Assembly (NCBI GenBank): GCA_022778585.1
Contig: JALFTI010000020.1
Coordinates: forward strand, 91,501-155,500
Origin: Pygmaiobacter massiliensis
GTDB taxonomy: Bacteria > Bacillota > Clostridia > Oscillospirales > Ruminococcaceae
Length of the DNA: 64,000 bases
Direction of reading: 5' to 3'
The translations under genes were made by a program, and so were the position numbers. Positions 1 to 8,754 of this stretch are shown here, in pieces. The notes under the pieces were generated by a model. That model was not told the origin of the DNA. It searched no databases and saw nothing but the letters and a program-made list of their open reading frames with translations. The stretch's first letter is position 1, and each line of letters begins with the position of its first letter.

Positions 1-1270
1 TGCCCCAAAACTGTTCGGGCTCCTCCACGGCACCAATCTGCCATACGCCATCTACCTTGGTGGGAACCAGTCCAAACAAGGCTACCGCGCAAAGCACTGC
101 AGCACAGGGCTTTAACCCCAGTTCCAGCTGAATGTCAGCGTCCTCCATAGCCTGCATGGTACACAGCGCCATAATTAAAATGGGCATGTAATACCAGCGG
201 GCGTAATAGCTGGAGTTAAAAGCATAGAAGCTGGAATTTAAAATGGGCACCAGCGCCATGATAAGGCAGCAGAACAAAAGCCGGCGATTTGCTGTTTTTT
301 TCGAGCTGCGCAGGTAAGCAATAACCCCCGAACAGCCAAACAGCGGCAGATAAAGGGACATACTGGTCCATTTAATGGTGCAATCCTTAAACAGGTTGGG
401 CAGGTAGGGCGGGTCAGGCGGCAAAAACGCGCTGACTAAAATGGCGAAATACTGCTGTACCTTGCCATAAAGCAAAAGGCCATACCCGTTTGAATGAGTG
501 GTGGTGCGGGGATTTGAAAGCAGGCTGTGGGCGCCTGGCAAAATGAGCATACAGCCCATCATGGCCCCCACCACGGCTTCAAACACCAGCACAAAAAATT
601 CTTTCACGCTCAGCCGGAATTCGCCCGATAAAAGCTTCACGAAAAAGTACAGCGCACAGAACACCACTTCGCCCAGGAAGAAAAAGTAATTGCACAGAAG
701 GTTAAGCGCCACAAAAACGGCAAAAATTCCCCGCCGTTTTTCGTATACAAATTCGTCCATTCCCCACAGCAAAAACGGGAACAATGCCATGCAGTCCAAA
801 AAGTGGTTGAAGAAAATGTTGTAAATGCCCCAGCCGGAAAGCGCATACAGCAGGCAGCCCAGTACGGCCCACTGACGGTTTTTCAAATAACGGCGCAGGT
901 ACAAATAGGCCCCAAGCCCCGAAACGCCGAATTTCAGCATAAAAAGCGGCACCATGGCATAGGGAAGCCAGGCGTTGGGCAACAAAAGCGAAAGCCAGAA
1001 AAACGGCGAGCCTAGGGTGTAGAACGAATAGCTGTTCAGAAAACTGCCGCCCAGGTCGGTTTCCCAGGTAAAGCTGCCCGCGCCGGAACGAATGTAGTCA
1101 TGGCAGTACATCCAGAACGGAATTTGCTGGCTGTTGTAGTCTCCGCAGTAGGTGAAAAAGCCCTGCCCAATGACCACAAAGGGCAAAAAAATGAAAAAGG
1201 AACACAAAACCGGCAGAAAAAACGAAAACATAAGCCGGCGGCGTTCCGCTTTCTTTTCAAGCTGTAACAA
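1..1270 (-). CDS. YfhO family membrane protein (partial, C-terminus outside window)
   Basis: The minus strand is open from a TTG at 1270 to the window edge, giving 423 codons without a stop. An AAAGGAGG sits about 7 bases before the TTG, and the product starts MLQLEKKAERRRLMFSFF. The protein has a first membrane helix directly after a basic N-terminus, then a CGDYNSQQIPFW stretch that resembles the GDYxxQYxPF signature of the YfhO family, and many further hydrophobic helices with short loops. YfhO proteins are large polytopic proteins linked in Bacillus to lipoteichoic acid glycosylation and are related to GT-C glycosyltransferases; the substrate here cannot be told. The family is usually 800 or more residues, so about half is missing. 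It is divergent from the YfbR-like gene at 1441. Family call is fairly sure, function is inference. Confidence 0.75.
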   Translation of the reverse strand, partial: MLQLEKKAERRRLMFSFFLPVLCSFFIFLPFVVIGQGFFTYCGDYNSQQIPFWMYCHDYIRSGAGSFTWETDLGGSFLNSYSFYTLGSPFFWLSLLLPNAWLPYAMVPLFMLKFGVSGLGAYLYLRRYLKNRQWAVLGCLLYALSGWGIYNIFFNHFLDCMALFPFLLWGMDEFVYEKRRGIFAVFVALNLLCNYFFFLGEVVFCALYFFVKLLSGEFRLSVKEFFVLVFEAVVGAMMGCMLILPGAHSLLSNPRTTTHSNGYGLLLYGKVQQYFAILVSAFLPPDPPYLPNLFKDCTIKWTSMSLYLPLFGCSGVIAYLRSSKKTANRRLLFCCLIMALVPILNSSFYAFNSSYYARWYYMPILIMALCTMQAMEDADIQLELGLKPCAAVLCAVALFGLVPTKVDGVWQIGAVEEPEQFWG

Positions 1271-1440
1271 GAAAAAGGCCTCCTTTTGCCCGGCGCTTGC
1301 GGCGCAGGGCGGGGTGTTTTATAATAACCGCATACAGGAAGCGTACAGGCTAAAGGTCCGCACGCTAAAACCAAAAAAGGGTGCCGCCCCACAAAAGCGG
1401 CGGGGCATACAGGTAATTGGTGCCCAAAAGGGAGGTAAGC

Positions 1441-2037
1441 ATGGAACGGTATCCCTTCAGCGCGCTACTTGCGCGGCAAAAATATATTGCCCGCTGGGGA
1501 CTTATGCGCTGCCAGCGCACCGAAACCGTGGCAGAACACACAGCCGATACCGCACAGCTGGCATATCTGTTGGCGGTGGTTGCGGCAGAGCGGTACGGCG
1601 CCGATGCAAATCCGGAAAAGGTGGCGGTGGCCGCCTTGTTCCACGACGCGGGCGAAATTTTAACCGGAGATCTGCCCACACCGGTCAAGTATAAGACAGA
1701 ACCTTTGAAAAATGCCTATAAGGCGCTGGAAAAAACGGCCGAAGAAAGCCTGCTGGCTTTGCTGCCAAAGGATGTGCGCGGCCGCATGGCACCGGCTGTT
1801 ACAGCGGCGGGACTGAATGCGCGCGAGCGGGATATTTTAAAAGCGGCCGATAAGCTTTCGGCCCTGATTAAATGCATGGAGGAAGCGCAGGGCGGCAACC
1901 GGGAATTTATAAAGGCAGAACAGTCCCAGCGGCAGGCTTTGCAAAAACTAAACCTGCCGGAGGTACGCGATTTTTGCGAAACCATGCTGCCCTGCTTTGA
2001 GGAAACATTGGACCAGCTGGCACAGGGCGCGTTTTAG
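1441..2037 (+). CDS. yfbR: HD-domain 5'-deoxynucleotidase, YfbR-like
   Basis: A 198-aa protein starting at ATG 1441, chosen because GGAGG lies 5 bases upstream; a longer GTG start at 1417 lacks a site. It carries the HD phosphohydrolase signature: an early His in AEHTADTAQLAYL, the LFHDAGEILTGDLPTPVKY block that is near identical to the YfbR motif, and a later Asp in KAADKLSALIKCMEEA. YfbR of E. coli is 199 aa and removes phosphate from deoxynucleoside 5'-monophosphates, so a role in dNMP balance in the cytoplasm is expected. It stands alone, divergent from the YfhO-type gene and convergent with the dihydrouridine synthase gene. Confidence 0.88.
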   Translation: MERYPFSALLARQKYIARWGLMRCQRTETVAEHTADTAQLAYLLAVVAAERYGADANPEKVAVAALFHDAGEILTGDLPTPVKYKTEPLKNAYKALEKTAEESLLALLPKDVRGRMAPAVTAAGLNARERDILKAADKLSALIKCMEEAQGGNREFIKAEQSQRQALQKLNLPEVRDFCETMLPCFEETLDQLAQGAF

Positions 2038-2046
2038 CGGCTGGGC

Positions 2047-2084
2047 TGTATTGGAGCTTTTTCGTTAAAGAAAGGCCCAATACA
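2047..2084. terminator. inverted repeat between convergent genes
   Basis: TGTATTGG at 2047-2054 and CCAATACA at 2077-2084 form an 8-bp stem, with further pairing of an inner TTTTT/AAAGAAA stretch. There is no clear terminal U tract on either strand, so a terminator role between the convergent yfbR and dus genes is only a suggestion. Confidence 0.35.
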
Positions 2085-2127
2085 GGCCAAAGACTTTGCT
2101 TTTGTGCTGACCCGGTGCTTTGCCCGG

Positions 2128-3090
2128 TCAAACAGGGTTATACCGGTAAACCAGTGCGACTAGCTCGTCCACATCCTGATAACGGCTCAGTGCGCAGCAT
2201 TTGTGGCGCAGCTCGGATGCGCCGCGCAGCCCTTTCATAAAATAAATGGACTGGCCGCGGGCCTGGCGCATGGCGCTTTCTTCCCCTTTTTCCTCACACA
2301 TCAAATAAATTTGATGTTTCAAAAGCGCCATTTTTTGGGTAAGGGTGGGTGGTGCGGGTGGGGTTTCGTTGCGCAAAGCAGCGGCAATCTGTTCAAAAAG
2401 CCAGGGGTTTCCCAGCGCGCCGCGCCCCACGGCCACGCCGCTGCAGCCGGTTTTCTGCATCATGGTCAGTGCGTCGTCGGCGGTAAGAATATCGCCGTTG
2501 CCGAAAACCGGAACCGAAACCGCCTGGCGCACGGCGACAATGGGCGCGTAATCCACCGGCGGGGTGTACATCTGTTCCCGGGTGCGCCCATGCACCACAA
2601 TAAGCGCTGCGCCGGCCTGTTCGCACTGTTTTGCCACCTGGGTACAGGTAATGGAGTTAAGGTCCCAGCCCGAGCGCATTTTTACGGTTACCGGAACCGG
2701 CACCGCCTGCTTTACTGCGGCCACAATCTCACCGCACAGACAGGGGTCCTTCATAAGTGCGCTGCCGGCCCCACCCGCCACAATTTTAGGGGCAGGGCAG
2801 CCCATGTTAATATCAATAAAATCCGGGTTGTGGCGCATACAGGCCGCAGCGGCCCTGGCCATGGTTTCAGGTTCTGCCCCAAACAGCTGAATGCCGTACG
2901 GCGCACCGCCGCTCGAGCCTGAAATAAGCTTATGGGACTTTGCGTCCTGAAAGGTAATGGCTTTGGCGCTCACCATCTCGCTGACGGTGAAAACGGCCCC
3001 GTGCTGCGCCATAATGGTACGGGCGGCAAGGTCGGAAAAACCAGCCATCGGGGCGAAAGAAGCCCCGCGCATTGCGGAAAAATCGATCAA
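2128..3090 (-). CDS. dus: tRNA-dihydrouridine synthase, DusB-like
   Basis: A FMN-dependent enzyme that reduces uridines in the tRNA D-loop. The N-terminus has APMAGFSDLAAR, followed by the catalytic-cysteine motif NMGCPAPKIVAGGAGSALM, VKMRSGWD, VHGRTREQMY, VFGNGDI and GVAVGRGALGNPWLF, all in the order of the TIM-barrel Dus fold. The frame is open further upstream, but those extra residues look non-coding; TTG 3090, preceded by GAGGGAT, gives 320 aa, the usual family length. The gene is divergent from polA. The subfamily (DusB rather than DusA or DusC) is a guess from the Firmicute context. Confidence 0.9.
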   Translation of the reverse strand: MIDFSAMRGASFAPMAGFSDLAARTIMAQHGAVFTVSEMVSAKAITFQDAKSHKLISGSSGGAPYGIQLFGAEPETMARAAAACMRHNPDFIDINMGCPAPKIVAGGAGSALMKDPCLCGEIVAAVKQAVPVPVTVKMRSGWDLNSITCTQVAKQCEQAGAALIVVHGRTREQMYTPPVDYAPIVAVRQAVSVPVFGNGDILTADDALTMMQKTGCSGVAVGRGALGNPWLFEQIAAALRNETPPAPPTLTQKMALLKHQIYLMCEEKGEESAMRQARGQSIYFMKGLRGASELRHKCCALSRYQDVDELVALVYRYNPV

Positions 3091-3209
3091 ACAATCCCTC
3101 GCTTTACGGCCATAAAACGGCCTGTTTTGGCGTTTTGGGGCCGTTTTGCAAAACTGCTTTCGCCCCAGCGCAGAAAAGCCAAAGCCGGCGTCTGCGCATA
3201 AACACAATT

Positions 3210-3242
3210 ATTGTACCATAAAAAGCGAGATTGTGGTACAAT
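3210..3242. promoter_or_regulatory. divergent -10 elements forming an inverted repeat (dus/polA)
   Basis: ATTGTACCAT at 3210-3219 and GTGGTACAAT at 3233-3242 are inverted repeats with 9 of 10 matches. Each contains TACAAT, a good -10, one reading left toward dus and one reading right toward polA. No good TTGACA is seen for either. The repeat may simply be two facing extended -10 elements, or an operator covering both. Confidence 0.5.
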
Positions 3243-3285
3243 AATCTAATATAGGTTACAGATTTCACAAAGGAGGACTTTGGCA

Positions 3286-5814
3286 TTGAAACTGCTCTGT
3301 TTGGACGGCAACAGCATTGTAAACCGGGCATTTTATGGAATTAAGCTGCTTACCACCCGCTCTGGCCGGTACACCAACGGCATTGTGGGCTTTTTAAATA
3401 TTCTGTACAAACTTTTGGCGGAAGAATCTCCCGACGCAGTGGCCATTGCATTTGACCTAAAAGCGCCAACCTTTCGGCACAAAATGTATGATGGATATAA
3501 GGCTACCCGCCATGGTATGCCGCAGGAGCTGGCCGACCAGATGCCGGTACTGAAGGAACTTTTGCAGGCTTTGGGCTACCGGTTGGTTTCGGCCGAAGGG
3601 TTCGAGGCGGACGATATTTTGGGCACCCTTGCGGCCGCCTGTACAAAAACGGGGGACGAATGTGTAATCGCCACCGGTGACCGGGACTCGCTGCAGCTGG
3701 TGGCGCCAGGGGTGCGGGTGCTTTTGGCCGGCACTGCCATGGGCCGCAGTACCACCACCAATATGGACGAGGCGGCTGTGCGGGAAAAATACGGTGTTTC
3801 GCCGGCACAGCTTATCGAGGTAAAAGCCCTGATGGGGGATGCTTCGGACAACATTCCCGGGGTGAAAGGGGTTGGCGAAAAAACGGCAGTGGCGCTGGTT
3901 GCGCATTTTGGCAGCCTGGATGGGGTGTACGAAAACCTGGATGACCCGTTTATTAAGCCGGCGGTGCGCGCAAAGCTGGAAAAAGACCGCCAGCAGGCTT
4001 ACCTGAGCCGTACCCTTGGCACCATTGTCACCAACGCCCCAGTACCGCTCAGCGTAAAAGAATATGAGCCAGGCGCCGGGGATAAGGCCAGAGCGGTGCG
4101 CATATTGACCGAGCTGGAAATGTACAGCGCCATTGAAAAATGGGGCCTGCTGGAACAGGGCGCCCCGCTGCCTGCCGCCGAGCAGCCCCAGCTGGAACAG
4201 CTGGAACCGTCCTTGCTGCAAGCGGGAGACTTTGCCGCCGGCACCATTTGCCTGGCGCCATTGGGAGGCGGCTGGCTGCTGGTGCAGGAAAAAAAGCTGC
4301 GCTGGGCCGACAGTAAGAACCCGGCCCTTTTGGATCTGCTGGAAGATGAGCAGGTGAAAAAGCGCTGTTTTGACACAAAACCCATTTACCTGGCATGTCC
4401 TTTTGCAAAATCCATCGAGCTGGATGCTCTTTTGGCGGCCTATTTGCTGGCCCCGGCGGCCAAAAGCTATGAGCTGGAACACCTGGCGGCCCAGTATGGG
4501 GTAAAGCCTGTGTTCAGCTGTGAAAAGGCAGGCTGGGCCGGCTGCCTGGAAGGGCTTTTCAGCGCGCTGAAAACCGCCTGTGCCGACCAGGGCATGGCGG
4601 ACCTTTTGGAAAAGATTGAGCAGCCGCTTGCCCGGGTGCTGGCCAAAATGGAGCAGGCGGGCATTTTGGTGGACGAGGAAGGAATTCGCAGTTTTGGCGA
4701 AGAGCTGCGCGGTGCGCTGGAACAGGAGCTTGGGGAGATTTACCGGCTGGTGGGCTACCAGTTTAATGTGAATTCTCCCAAGCAGCTGGGCAAAGCGCTG
4801 TTTGAAACATTGGGCCTTCCCGCCCGCAAAAAAACCAAAAGCGGCTATTCCACCGACGCCGAAACGCTGGAAAGCCTGCGCGATCTGTCTCCGGTGGTGG
4901 ATCATATTCTGCTTTACCGCACCTACCAAAAGTTAAATTCCACCTATGTGGAGGGCCTTTTGAAGGTGATTGGTCCGGATGGACGCATTCACTCCAACTT
5001 TAACCAAACCCAGACCCGCACCGGCCGCATCTCTTCGGACGAGCCCAATCTGCAGAACATTCCGGTACGCACCGAACTGGGCAGCCGTCTGCGCCGGTAT
5101 TTTGTGGCGCCAAAGGGCAGCATTTTGCTGGATGCGGACTACAGCCAGATTGAACTGCGGATTTTGGCGGCCCTTTCCGGCGACGAGCATATGCAGGCAG
5201 CGTTTGCCGCCGGGGAGGATATTCACCGAGCCACTGCGGCGCGGGTATTTGGGCTGCCGTTTGAACTGGTCACCCCGCAGCTGCGCAGCCGGGCCAAGGC
5301 GGTGAATTTTGGCATTGTGTACGGCATTGGGGCTTTCAGCCTGGCTAAAGATATCAAGGTTACGGTGAAGGAAGCGGATGCGTTTATTAAAAATTACCTG
5401 AAAGAGTATGCAGGCGTGCATGCCTACATGGAAAAAACGGTGGAGGAAGGCCGCAAAAATGGCTATGTGACCACCCTGTATGGCCGCCGCCGCCCGCTGC
5501 CGGAGCTTTCTGCGGCAAACCGCAACACCCGGGCGCTGGGCGAAAGAATGGCCATGAACACTCCCATTCAGGGAACGGCGGCCGATATTATTAAACTGGC
5601 TATGATACGGGTGGCAGACCGTTTGGAGCAGGAAGGGTTAAAAGCGCGGCTTATTTTGCAGGTACACGACGAATTGATTGTGGAAGCGCCATTGGAGGAA
5701 GCAGATGCAGCCGCAGCCATTTTGAACCAGGAGATGGAACAGGCGGCCCAGCTTTCGGTAGCACTGCCGGCACAGGTAAGCCGCGGAAACAGCTGGTACG
5801 AGGCGAAGGAATGA
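3286..5814 (+). CDS. polA: DNA polymerase I
   Basis: An 842-aa PolA. The TTG at 3286 is preferred over TTG 3280 because AGGAGG (3271-3276) is 9 bases away from it. The 5'-3' exonuclease domain fills about residues 1-290 (LLCLDGNSIVNRAFYG, EADDILGTLA, ATGDRDSLQLV, GDASDNIPGVKGVGEKTA). The middle domain (about 300-460) is shortened and has no DxE pair, so the 3'-5' proofreading site is not visible, as in other Firmicute PolA. The polymerase domain has SDEPNLQNIP, LDADYSQIELRILA, AKAVNFGIVYGIG and the catalytic QVHDELIVE. It acts in Okazaki fragment processing and repair. The stop overlaps the rimI start by 4 bases, so both are translated from one mRNA. Confidence 0.97.
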   Translation: MKLLCLDGNSIVNRAFYGIKLLTTRSGRYTNGIVGFLNILYKLLAEESPDAVAIAFDLKAPTFRHKMYDGYKATRHGMPQELADQMPVLKELLQALGYRLVSAEGFEADDILGTLAAACTKTGDECVIATGDRDSLQLVAPGVRVLLAGTAMGRSTTTNMDEAAVREKYGVSPAQLIEVKALMGDASDNIPGVKGVGEKTAVALVAHFGSLDGVYENLDDPFIKPAVRAKLEKDRQQAYLSRTLGTIVTNAPVPLSVKEYEPGAGDKARAVRILTELEMYSAIEKWGLLEQGAPLPAAEQPQLEQLEPSLLQAGDFAAGTICLAPLGGGWLLVQEKKLRWADSKNPALLDLLEDEQVKKRCFDTKPIYLACPFAKSIELDALLAAYLLAPAAKSYELEHLAAQYGVKPVFSCEKAGWAGCLEGLFSALKTACADQGMADLLEKIEQPLARVLAKMEQAGILVDEEGIRSFGEELRGALEQELGEIYRLVGYQFNVNSPKQLGKALFETLGLPARKKTKSGYSTDAETLESLRDLSPVVDHILLYRTYQKLNSTYVEGLLKVIGPDGRIHSNFNQTQTRTGRISSDEPNLQNIPVRTELGSRLRRYFVAPKGSILLDADYSQIELRILAALSGDEHMQAAFAAGEDIHRATAARVFGLPFELVTPQLRSRAKAVNFGIVYGIGAFSLAKDIKVTVKEADAFIKNYLKEYAGVHAYMEKTVEEGRKNGYVTTLYGRRRPLPELSAANRNTRALGERMAMNTPIQGTAADIIKLAMIRVADRLEQEGLKARLILQVHDELIVEAPLEEADAAAAILNQEMEQAAQLSVALPAQVSRGNSWYEAKE

Positions 5815-6272
5815 TGCAACAGGATGATTGGCAGTTTTTGCCGCTGCAGCCCGAATGGCTGAAACCGCTTGCTTTGCTGGGGCAAAAGGCGCCGGACCCC
5901 TGGGGGTTAGAGGACCTTGCTGCCGAACAAAAAAAGCCGGAAAGTATGGTTTTGGTGGCGCTTAAACAGAAAATACCGTTCGGTTATGCCTGCTTTTGGC
6001 GCTGGCAGGAGGAAGCCGACCTTGTAAACATAGTGGTGGACGATAAGCTGCGCAGGCAGGGGGTTGGAAAGAAACTGCTGAAAGCCGGGCTTTCCATTCT
6101 GCAAAAAGAAGGCTGCCGGCGGGTGACATTGGAAGTGCGCGCTTCCAACCAACCGGCCCTTGTCCTTTACCGGGGGCTTGGTTTTGCAGAATTGGCACGC
6201 CGGCCGGGGCTGTACTGCGCCCCGCGGGAAGACGGTTTTTTGATGCAGCTTGAACTGGCGCAGGAAAAATAA
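5811..6272 (+). CDS. rimI: GNAT N-acetyltransferase, RimI-like
   Basis: A 153-aa single-domain GNAT protein. The acetyl-CoA loop is visible as VVDDKLRRQGVGKKLLKAGL, followed by the beta-5 strand VTLEVRASNQPALVLYRGLGF, which is the RimI pattern. RimI acetylates the N-terminal alanine of ribosomal protein S18 in E. coli; in Firmicutes it is regularly found next to tsaD, as here. The N-terminal 60 residues are less typical, so the substrate is inferred from context. It starts inside the polA stop codon (ATGA overlap) and is followed by tsaD after 53 bases. Confidence 0.85.
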   Translation: MMQQDDWQFLPLQPEWLKPLALLGQKAPDPWGLEDLAAEQKKPESMVLVALKQKIPFGYACFWRWQEEADLVNIVVDDKLRRQGVGKKLLKAGLSILQKEGCRRVTLEVRASNQPALVLYRGLGFAELARRPGLYCAPREDGFLMQLELAQEK

Positions 6273-6325
6273 AGGGCCAAAAGGAAAAAGCGGGTGCGCG
6301 CCCGTTTGGAATAGAGAGTGACGAG

Positions 6326-7333
6326 ATGTATATTTTGGGAATAGAATCCAGCTGCGACGAAACCGCCGCAGCGGTGGTGGCCGACGGGCGCACGCTGTGC
6401 AGCAATGTGGTGGCAAGCCAGGCGGCAGAACACAATTTGTATGGGGGCGTTGTGCCGGAAATTGCCTCCCGCCGGCATATTGAAGCGATCAGCGCTGTGG
6501 CAAGCCAGGCTTTGGAACAGGCGCACCTGACCGCCCAACAGCTGGAGGCAGTGGCGGTGACCTTTGGCCCGGGGCTGATCGGGGGGCTGCTGGTGGGGGT
6601 AAACTTTGCAAAAGGGCTGGCCTTTTCGGCCCAAAAGCCCTTGGTGCCGGTACACCATCTACGGGGGCATATTGCGGCGCTGTACCTGAGCCATCCGGAT
6701 TTGAAACCTCCGTTTCTTTGCCTGGTGGCCAGCGGCGGACACAGCCATATTATCCGGGTAAAAAGCTATACCAGCTTTGAGGTGTTGGGCCGCACGGTGG
6801 ATGATGCTGCCGGCGAAGCGTTCGACAAGGTGTCCCGCACGCTGGGGCTGGGGTATCCGGGCGGGCCCGCAGTGGCAAAAGCGGCCCTTTTGGGGGATAA
6901 AACGGCCTACCAGCTGCCCACCCCCAAGCTGGCCGGCCGGTATGATGTGAGCTTTTCGGGCTTGAAAACGGCGGTCTTAAACCTGATAAACCAGGCCAGT
7001 ATGCAAAATAAACCCATCTGTGTGCCGGATATGGCGGCAAGTTTTCAGTACCGGGTGGATGAAATTTTAGCCGAAAAGCTGCTTTTGGCCGCGCAGGATT
7101 TCAAGGAAAAGGTCATCTGTGTGGCGGGCGGCGTGGCAGCAAATGAACAGCTGCGCCAAATTTTGACCGAAGGCTGTGAAAAAATGGGTGTGCAGCTTTA
7201 CCTGCCCCAGCTGCGCTTTTGCGGAGACAATGCCGCCATGATTGCTTCGGCCGGTTACTATGAGTACCTGGACGGCAACCTGGCACAGGACGACCTGAAC
7301 GGCGTTGCCACCTTATCGATCGATTACCGGTAA
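6326..7333 (+). CDS. tsaD: tRNA N6-adenosine threonylcarbamoyltransferase TsaD
   Basis: A 335-aa protein of the usual TsaD length. It begins MYILGIESSCDETAAAVV and has the metal-binding VPVHHLRGHIAAL, the LVASGGHSHI phosphate loop, DDAAGEAFDKVSRTLGLGYPGGP, and the second metal site at GDNAAMIASAG. TsaD transfers threonylcarbamoyl from TC-AMP to A37 of ANN-decoding tRNAs. Its partners TsaB and TsaE are not in the window. It is the last gene of polA-rimI-tsaD and is followed by a strong hairpin at 7380. Confidence 0.97.
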   Translation: MYILGIESSCDETAAAVVADGRTLCSNVVASQAAEHNLYGGVVPEIASRRHIEAISAVASQALEQAHLTAQQLEAVAVTFGPGLIGGLLVGVNFAKGLAFSAQKPLVPVHHLRGHIAALYLSHPDLKPPFLCLVASGGHSHIIRVKSYTSFEVLGRTVDDAAGEAFDKVSRTLGLGYPGGPAVAKAALLGDKTAYQLPTPKLAGRYDVSFSGLKTAVLNLINQASMQNKPICVPDMAASFQYRVDEILAEKLLLAAQDFKEKVICVAGGVAANEQLRQILTEGCEKMGVQLYLPQLRFCGDNAAMIASAGYYEYLDGNLAQDDLNGVATLSIDYR

Positions 7334-7379
7334 TAAAAAAGATGTATTTTAGGTTGGATGGTAAACACGCTTAAAAAAG

Positions 7380-7415
7380 CAGATGAGCGGGAGAAAAAAT
7401 TCTCCCGCTCATCTG
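7380..7415. terminator. bidirectional intrinsic terminator (tsaD / hflX)
   Basis: A perfect 16-bp stem (7380-7395 with 7400-7415) around an AAAA loop. On the minus strand it is followed by GCTTTTTTAA, a good U tract for hflX; on the plus strand it is followed by only TTGTTT, weaker for tsaD. It separates two convergent transcription units. Confidence 0.85.
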
Positions 7416-7515
7416 TTGTTTGCCGGTAAACTAAAAGTGTTTTTAAATTACTATATTCCTGTATGAATTTAGGACATTATGTCATTTAAAATAGGTGCCT
7501 TTTGCAGCAACACCA

Positions 7516-8754
7516 TTACACCAGATAGGGCAAAAACAAATGCAGACTGCGCCGGTCGGCGACCGCTTCCAGATAAACGCCTTCGGGACGGTACTCTTCC
7601 TTTTGAATGCTGCCGCCCTGGCGCAAAACAGCGGCAAGGGCAAGCTTATCGTAAGGTAAAAGCACCTTTACCGGGCAAACCCGGTCGGCAAGTTTTTGTT
7701 CCAAAAACTCCAAAAGGGTGCCAATACCCTGCCCCGTAGCGGCCGAAACGGAAAAACCATCCACAGGCGCCAGGTGCAGCCGGTCGCATTTATTATAAAC
7801 CACACAGCATTCGGTTTCGCCGGCCCCAATCTCGGTCAGTACCTGCTCGGTTACCCGCAGCTGTTCATCCCGCAAAGGGTCCGAAGCGTCGGCCACCTTT
7901 ATAATAATATCTGCATAGCAGGCCTCTTCCAGGGTGGAGCGAAACGCGTCCACCAGGCTGTGGGGCAGTCGGCTTACAAAGCCCACCGTATCCACAAATA
8001 CCACATTCTGCCCGCTGGGAAGGGTGGCCTTGCGAGCGGTGGGGTCCAGCGTGGCAAAAAGCAGGTCCTGGCTAAGCACCTGCGCGCCGCAAATGCGGTT
8101 CAGCAGGCTGGATTTGCCCACATTGGTATAGCCCACCAATGCAATAACCGGCACGGCGCTACGGCTGCGGCTGCGGCGGGTTTGGGCACGCCGGGCTTCT
8201 ATTTCCTTAAGCTTCTCTTCCAACAGCGCGATCCGGCGGCGCAGGTGGCGGCGGTCATACTCCAGCTTGCTTTCGCCGGCACCGCGGCGGGCACCGGTTC
8301 CGCCCGTTCCGCCGCCGCCCTGGCGGGAAAGGCTTGCCCCCAAACCGGCCAGCCGTGGCAGCCGGTACTGCAAACGGGCCAGTTCTGTCTGCAGCTTTCC
8401 TTCATTGGTCACCGCCCGGGCAGAAAAAATATCCAAAATCAGCATCGTTCGGTCTATGACCTCTATGCCAAGCAGATCTTCCAGGTTTTTGATCTGTGTG
8501 CCGGTCAATTCGTCATCGAAAATGGCCAGTTGGATATCGTTGTCACGGCACAGCGCACAGGCTTCAGCCAGCCGTCCCTCCCCCAGGTAGGTAGCGGCGT
8601 CGGGGGCGTCACGCTTTTGGGTAACCTCCAGTACCGGCATAAGTTCTGCACTTTCTGCCAGGGCCCGCAGTTCCGAAAGGCTGCGCTCCAGGTCCCATTC
8701 GCCATAGTCGGCGGCAAAAAGCGCAGCGCGTGTTTTTTCATATTCCTGTTCCAT
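7516..8754 (-). CDS. hflX: GTPase HflX
   Basis: A 412-aa GTPase that rescues or splits stalled ribosomes. Start ATG 8754 has AAGGAG upstream; the longer open frame runs into the GNAT gene. The N-terminal HflX domain carries ATYLGEGRLAEA, LAIFDDELTGTQIKNLED and VIDRTMLILDIFSARAVTNEGKLQ. A Gly-rich linker leads to GAGESKLEYDRRHLRRRI and an Arg-rich segment, then the G domain: GYTNVGKSSLLNRI (G1), FATLDPTARK (switch), DTVGFVSRLPHSLV (G3) and YNKCDRL (G4). The last 60 residues are the HflX C-terminal domain. It overlaps the end of the upstream acetyltransferase gene by 17 bases, so the two are co-transcribed. Confidence 0.96.
   Translation of the reverse strand: MEQEYEKTRAALFAADYGEWDLERSLSELRALAESAELMPVLEVTQKRDAPDAATYLGEGRLAEACALCRDNDIQLAIFDDELTGTQIKNLEDLLGIEVIDRTMLILDIFSARAVTNEGKLQTELARLQYRLPRLAGLGASLSRQGGGGTGGTGARRGAGESKLEYDRRHLRRRIALLEEKLKEIEARRAQTRRSRSRSAVPVIALVGYTNVGKSSLLNRICGAQVLSQDLLFATLDPTARKATLPSGQNVVFVDTVGFVSRLPHSLVDAFRSTLEEACYADIIIKVADASDPLRDEQLRVTEQVLTEIGAGETECCVVYNKCDRLHLAPVDGFSVSAATGQGIGTLLEFLEQKLADRVCPVKVLLPYDKLALAAVLRQGGSIQKEEYRPEGVYLEAVADRRSLHLFLPYLV

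Noticed and set aside
498..1015. Short plus-strand frames at the left end
   Set aside because: They lie inside the YfhO-type membrane gene on the minus strand and lack ribosome-binding sites.
3457..4929. A 490-codon minus-strand frame
   Set aside because: It is a shadow of polA, with His/Gln-rich composition and no start signal.
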